DNA of 64,000 bases, from assembly GCA_965243615.1 (NCBI GenBank), contig CBDEVO010000001.1, positions 1 through 64,000 on the forward strand, in the 5' to 3' direction. The position numbers were made by a program, and so were the translations under genes. Positions 61,111 through 64,000 of the stretch are shown piece after piece. Position 1 is the stretch's first letter, and the number at the start of each line of letters is the position of its first letter. The DNA is from JAJEEA01 sp965243615. Lineage in GTDB: Bacteria > Acidobacteriota > Vicinamibacteria > Vicinamibacterales > UBA8438. The notes under the pieces are model-generated. The model was not told the DNA's origin. It made no database searches and worked only from the letters and a program-made list of their open reading frames with translations.

Positions 61111-61720
61111 CGGCCACAGCAGTGACACGACGCGGTGCAGATGTCCCCTGGCGCTGCAGCGTCAGTACCGCGAGTGGCGGGACGCGTTGCCTGTACCCTC
61201 GCCGGGTCCGCCACCGCCGCCTCGGGTTGCAGTCGACGTCGGCCAGCATGGCGAGTTCACCGGGGCCGCAGGGAGGTCTCTTTGGGTTGCCCATTCCCCC
61301 AGTCCTCCATCAGGTGGCGGCGACGCTCGAACAGGTCCGACCGCGCGTAGGCCGCCTTGGTCTGGTTCCTCACTGCGTGGGCCAGCGCCGTCTCCACCAC
61401 CTTCGAGAGGGTGGTTCGACGACCTCGACGACGTGTAGGAACTCGACCAGGCCGCCGGCGCGTTCCCTCGATGCCCAGGTCCGACGGGGGTTCCTTGATG
61501 CAGGTCAACGACCTGCGCAGGATGGTCGTACAATATTGCGTTCGTGTCAGTAATGCCTTGTTTCGAACCGCACCTGGGCTTCGGGGGAGGATGTCCCGGC
61601 CCAGTGTTGAGTTGAGCTGATGTGAAGCGGGCGGCGACTCCTTGCCCCTGTCCGCGGCACGGCAGGGTGGATCAAGGGCGTATCGAGTGGCCGGGACGCC
61701 CGCGACTCTGGAGTTGACCC
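61111..61720. other. Stretch with integrase debris before the sensor gene
   Basis: Holds the integrase fragment at 61290-61410. The remainder has no convincing gene. GGAG at 61710-61713 serves the gene starting at 61721. The adjacent in-frame TGA at 61715 limits its start. Confidence 0.4.
61290..61410 (-). pseudogene. Integrase C-terminal fragment
   Basis: KVVETALAHAVRNQTKAAYA, RSDLFERRRHLMEDWG: the last part of the integrase 1/3 catalytic domain including the Tyr. Closest to integrase 1 (HLMEDWG). It follows module copy B, as the fragment at 51447 follows copy A. Confidence 0.75.
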
Positions 61721-64000
61721 GTGCCCGACCCGTCACCGCCAGCCGGAAGCGCGTCGAGCCGGCGCCGCCCGGCGCCAGCATGGCTGCGTCTCGCTTCGGT
61801 CTGCGTCGTGCTGGTCGTCGTGCCCGTGGCGCTCTACCTGTTCCTCTACCAGCGGTCGCGGGTGGAAGAGGCCACCATCCGCAATTTCCGGGCCCTCGCG
61901 GCCGTCGCCGACCGCGTCGGCGAGGTACTGTTCCGCTTGCCGCAAGTGGTCGACGGCTCGTCGTTCGGCGTCTCCCCCACGATGTTCGACCAGGTGACGG
62001 AGCTTCTGACCGGCAAGCCGCCGGGGACGGGGTGCGGCGGCGACCGAGGCGCCGCGCCAGCGGAATGGAAGTGGCCCCGGGAGTTTCCGCACCACCTGCA
62101 GCGCTCGCGGCGGACAACCGACGCACAGCGCCTGGAGTTCCGGTACCGGCTCGCCGCCCACCGGCTGTACGAGAGCAACCGGATGGACCACGGAGCGACC
62201 CGGGCGCTGTGGGACCACCTGCACTGCCTGATCGACACGCACCGCAAGTTCACCGAGCCCGGCGAGACGTTGGCGGTGCAGTTCAATCCGATGCCGCGGA
62301 CGGCGCTACGCCCGGGGGGCCCGGAGTGCGCCCGGGGGCTGGCCACCGCCAGGTGCATCCGCCTCCGCGATCTGCTGGAGGCGGCGCCCTGCGCGGAATC
62401 GGCACCGTCGCCGCGCTTGCGCGCGGGCCGCGACGGCATGCAGGCGACGGTGGCCGACTGCCGGCGTCTCGAAGAGCGGTCCAGGGAGCTCCACGAGGCG
62501 CTGAAGTCGTTTCAGGGCTGGAAGGGCGTGACTCGGGCCGTCGATTTCTTCGGCATCCGCAGCACCGCGGATCTCGACGAGCTGATGAACGAGGCCACGG
62601 GATACCTGTCGCGGTACTTCGACAGCCACCTCATCGCCGACGCCGACGGCCTGATTCTGTTCGAGGCCGAGCCCGCGACCGTCTCGGAGATCGAGGTCGA
62701 CGAGACGCGCGTGGAGACCCCCGGTTTCTCGCGCTACGTCGACATCTCGGAATTGCTTCGCGACGAGTTTGCGGCGACCGACGGCGGCGCGACCGGCGGC
62801 GCCGCGGCGCCAGCGGCGCCGGGGGCGTCGTTCCACGGCCGGTCCTTCGTGCGCGTCGTGGACGTTGAAGACATCCGCCTGCGGGTGTTCGTGCAACCGT
62901 TCATCCTGGACGGCGTCGCCATCGCCGGCGGTTCGCAGGCGGGCGCCGAGGCCGGCGCCGTCTCCTCGCGGGGCGGCGCGCCGGCCGACGCCGCCGCGGC
63001 GCGCGCGGTCCGGCCCACGTTCTACCTGGTCGGCGTGGTCGACGACCGTGAGTTCCGGAGCGCAGCCATCCGGCTGCGCCTGCGGATGGTCACCGACGCC
63101 ACGCTGGTGCTGCTGGCCCTGTTAACGCTTGCGCCGCTCCTGTGGTTCTGGACGGCCGGGGACCGGGCGGTCGTGGGGCGTTTCGCCCTGCTCGGCGTCT
63201 GCGTGTTCCCCCTCGTGGGGGTGGTGTTGTCGACGGTGGTGGTGTGCGGAGTGATCGCGCACCGGCTGGACGAACACGCGCTCGACGGCGCGATGACTCG
63301 AGTGTCCGACCGCATCGCCGAGTTGTTCGACCGCGAGCTGAGCGATGAGATCGACCGGCTTCAGCGCGCCGTGCCCCGTCTGCTGGCGCGGGACCGGCGG
63401 GAGAGGCCGTCGCTGCCCTCGAGCAGGAAGCCGCGCCTGCGAGGAACCCCCGGCTCGGACGATCGGACGCTGACGCGGTTGGAGACGGCGCTCTACTGCG
63501 ACGACGCCGACCGCGACCTCGACTACGACCCCGCGCGTCCCGAGACCTGGAGCGCGTCCCTCCTGAACGCCGAGGGCCGGCAGCGCGTGTGCCTGAGCGA
63601 GCCGGGCCGGGCGCGGCCGGCCCGGACTCCCGTCCTCGACCTCGGATTTCGCGCCTACTTCGAGCAGCCGAAGCAGGGTGTGCTGTGGCGTTCGCCGCCG
63701 ACGGCCCGTCGTCGGCGGCCGATGGGCTGCCTCGTCGGCGACATGCAGGACGAAGAGTCGTTGATTCCGTGCCTAGTCGACAGTCTGCCCGAACCGTCGA
63801 AGCGCTTTTTCGATATGCCCGGCGCGGCGGGCGGCGCCGAGGCCCCCTATTTCCTCGAACGAATAGACTCGGTGATAGGAGGTCGGCTCGCGACCGTTCT
63901 CGCCGTCCATACCGGCCTCGCGGCGACCCCGGTGGCGACGGCCGGGGTTTCGCTGAACGCGCTCGACCGGGCGGTTCCGCCGCGCCACATGGACTTCGCG
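61721..64000 (+). CDS. Large membrane-bound sensor-like protein with extracytoplasmic domains (3' end outside window)
   Basis: Open from the GTG at 61721 to the window edge, 760 codons without a stop. GGAG seven bases upstream and an in-frame TGA at 61715 fix the start. Residues 24-43 (ASVCVVLVVVPVALYLFLYQ) form an N-terminal membrane helix. A long soluble domain follows (FRALAAVADRVGEVLFRLPQ and onward). Two or three helices lie near residues 460-515 (LVLLALLTLAPLLWFWTAG; FALLGVCVFPLVGVVLSTVV). A second soluble region near 620-650 (LDLGFRAYFEQPKQGVLWRS) looks like the dRxYF strand of Cache sensor domains. The output domain is beyond the edge. Receptor or adenylate-cyclase-type signalling is a guess. 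Confidence 0.75.
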   Translation, partial: MPDPSPPAGSASSRRRPAPAWLRLASVCVVLVVVPVALYLFLYQRSRVEEATIRNFRALAAVADRVGEVLFRLPQVVDGSSFGVSPTMFDQVTELLTGKPPGTGCGGDRGAAPAEWKWPREFPHHLQRSRRTTDAQRLEFRYRLAAHRLYESNRMDHGATRALWDHLHCLIDTHRKFTEPGETLAVQFNPMPRTALRPGGPECARGLATARCIRLRDLLEAAPCAESAPSPRLRAGRDGMQATVADCRRLEERSRELHEALKSFQGWKGVTRAVDFFGIRSTADLDELMNEATGYLSRYFDSHLIADADGLILFEAEPATVSEIEVDETRVETPGFSRYVDISELLRDEFAATDGGATGGAAAPAAPGASFHGRSFVRVVDVEDIRLRVFVQPFILDGVAIAGGSQAGAEAGAVSSRGGAPADAAAARAVRPTFYLVGVVDDREFRSAAIRLRLRMVTDATLVLLALLTLAPLLWFWTAGDRAVVGRFALLGVCVFPLVGVVLSTVVVCGVIAHRLDEHALDGAMTRVSDRIAELFDRELSDEIDRLQRAVPRLLARDRRERPSLPSSRKPRLRGTPGSDDRTLTRLETALYCDDADRDLDYDPARPETWSASLLNAEGRQRVCLSEPGRARPARTPVLDLGFRAYFEQPKQGVLWRSPPTARRRRPMGCLVGDMQDEESLIPCLVDSLPEPSKRFFDMPGAAGGAEAPYFLERIDSVIGGRLATVLAVHTGLAATPVATAGVSLNALDRAVPPRHMDFA

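Noticed and set aside
61642..62868. 408-codon plus-strand open frame at the right end
   Set aside because: Out of frame with the sensor-like gene starting at 61721, whose translation has membrane helices and balanced composition. The alternative is Arg/Gly/Pro-rich.
1..64000. tRNA, rRNA or riboswitch signals
   Set aside because: No segment with tRNA or rRNA signature or a recognisable riboswitch core was found by eye. A covariance-model scan would be needed to exclude small RNAs.

Overview
The window is high-GC bacterial DNA dense in mobile and decayed sequence. No rRNA, tRNA or CRISPR array was seen. The organism cannot be named from this alone. A remnant of an ADOP/MacB-type permease, a VWA-TPR secreted protein next to an ECF sigma factor, a DUF2723 membrane protein, a TlpA-like lipoprotein and signal peptides with outer-membrane-style products point to a Gram-negative, Acidobacteriota-like bacterium (inference, moderate confidence).

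The main theme is a family of large secreted proteins. Four genes (3-1619 partial, 1812-6527, 43507-45582, 53016-55088) differ in their N-terminal parts. They share a C-terminal module of about 250-265 residues ending in a VPALP motif, a hydrophobic helix and an Arg-rich GYRRYxRR tail. This looks like an exosortase-type sorting signal, but no sorting enzyme is encoded here. A related giant protein (21615-27655, minus) carries eight Calx-beta repeats and an autotransporter-like barrel, and is split by a frameshift. Around these genes sit three intact DUF4102-type tyrosine integrases (12189-13439, 41149-42354, 51562-52812, all minus) and at least six integrase fragments. A DUF2723 multi-pass protein (55350-57614) is intact once and is present as remnants after two other family members. 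The recurring order integrase (minus), adhesin (plus), DUF2723 suggests a repeatedly copied cassette.

Layout: 0-7 kb, two adhesins, then DUF2723 and integrase debris. 7.7-16.9 kb, small hypothetical genes, a ParB-methyltransferase fusion, integrase 1, a four-gene minus-strand cluster with ATGA overlaps, and an AlpA regulator. 17-21.4 kb, an IS4-type element whose transposase carries a DruA-like N-terminal domain, a permease remnant and an IS1-type remnant. 21.6-27.7 kb, the Calx-beta protein. 28-30.7 kb, recombinase debris and one arm of a 1.5 kb inverted repeat. 30.8-40 kb, the most chromosome-like stretch: a 1099-residue SF1 helicase, a basic small protein, an ECF sigma factor, a VWA-TPR gene cut by a 74-bp palindrome, a beta-barrel-like protein and a thioredoxin-fold lipoprotein. 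40-46 kb, integrase 2 and adhesin 3. 46.4-48.9 kb, the second arm of the inverted repeat plus recombinase, IstB and ParB debris and a dense cluster of CGACCCG/CGGGTCG motifs. 49-61 kb, two direct copies of a 2.4 kb module ending in an Rpn-type nuclease gene, enclosing integrase 3, adhesin 4 and DUF2723. 61.7-64 kb, the start of a large membrane sensor-like gene that runs off the window.

Another striking non-coding signal is a roughly 260-bp element present four times. It consists of nested inverted repeats plus several TGACCCA boxes. In one copy every box has changed together to TGATCCA.
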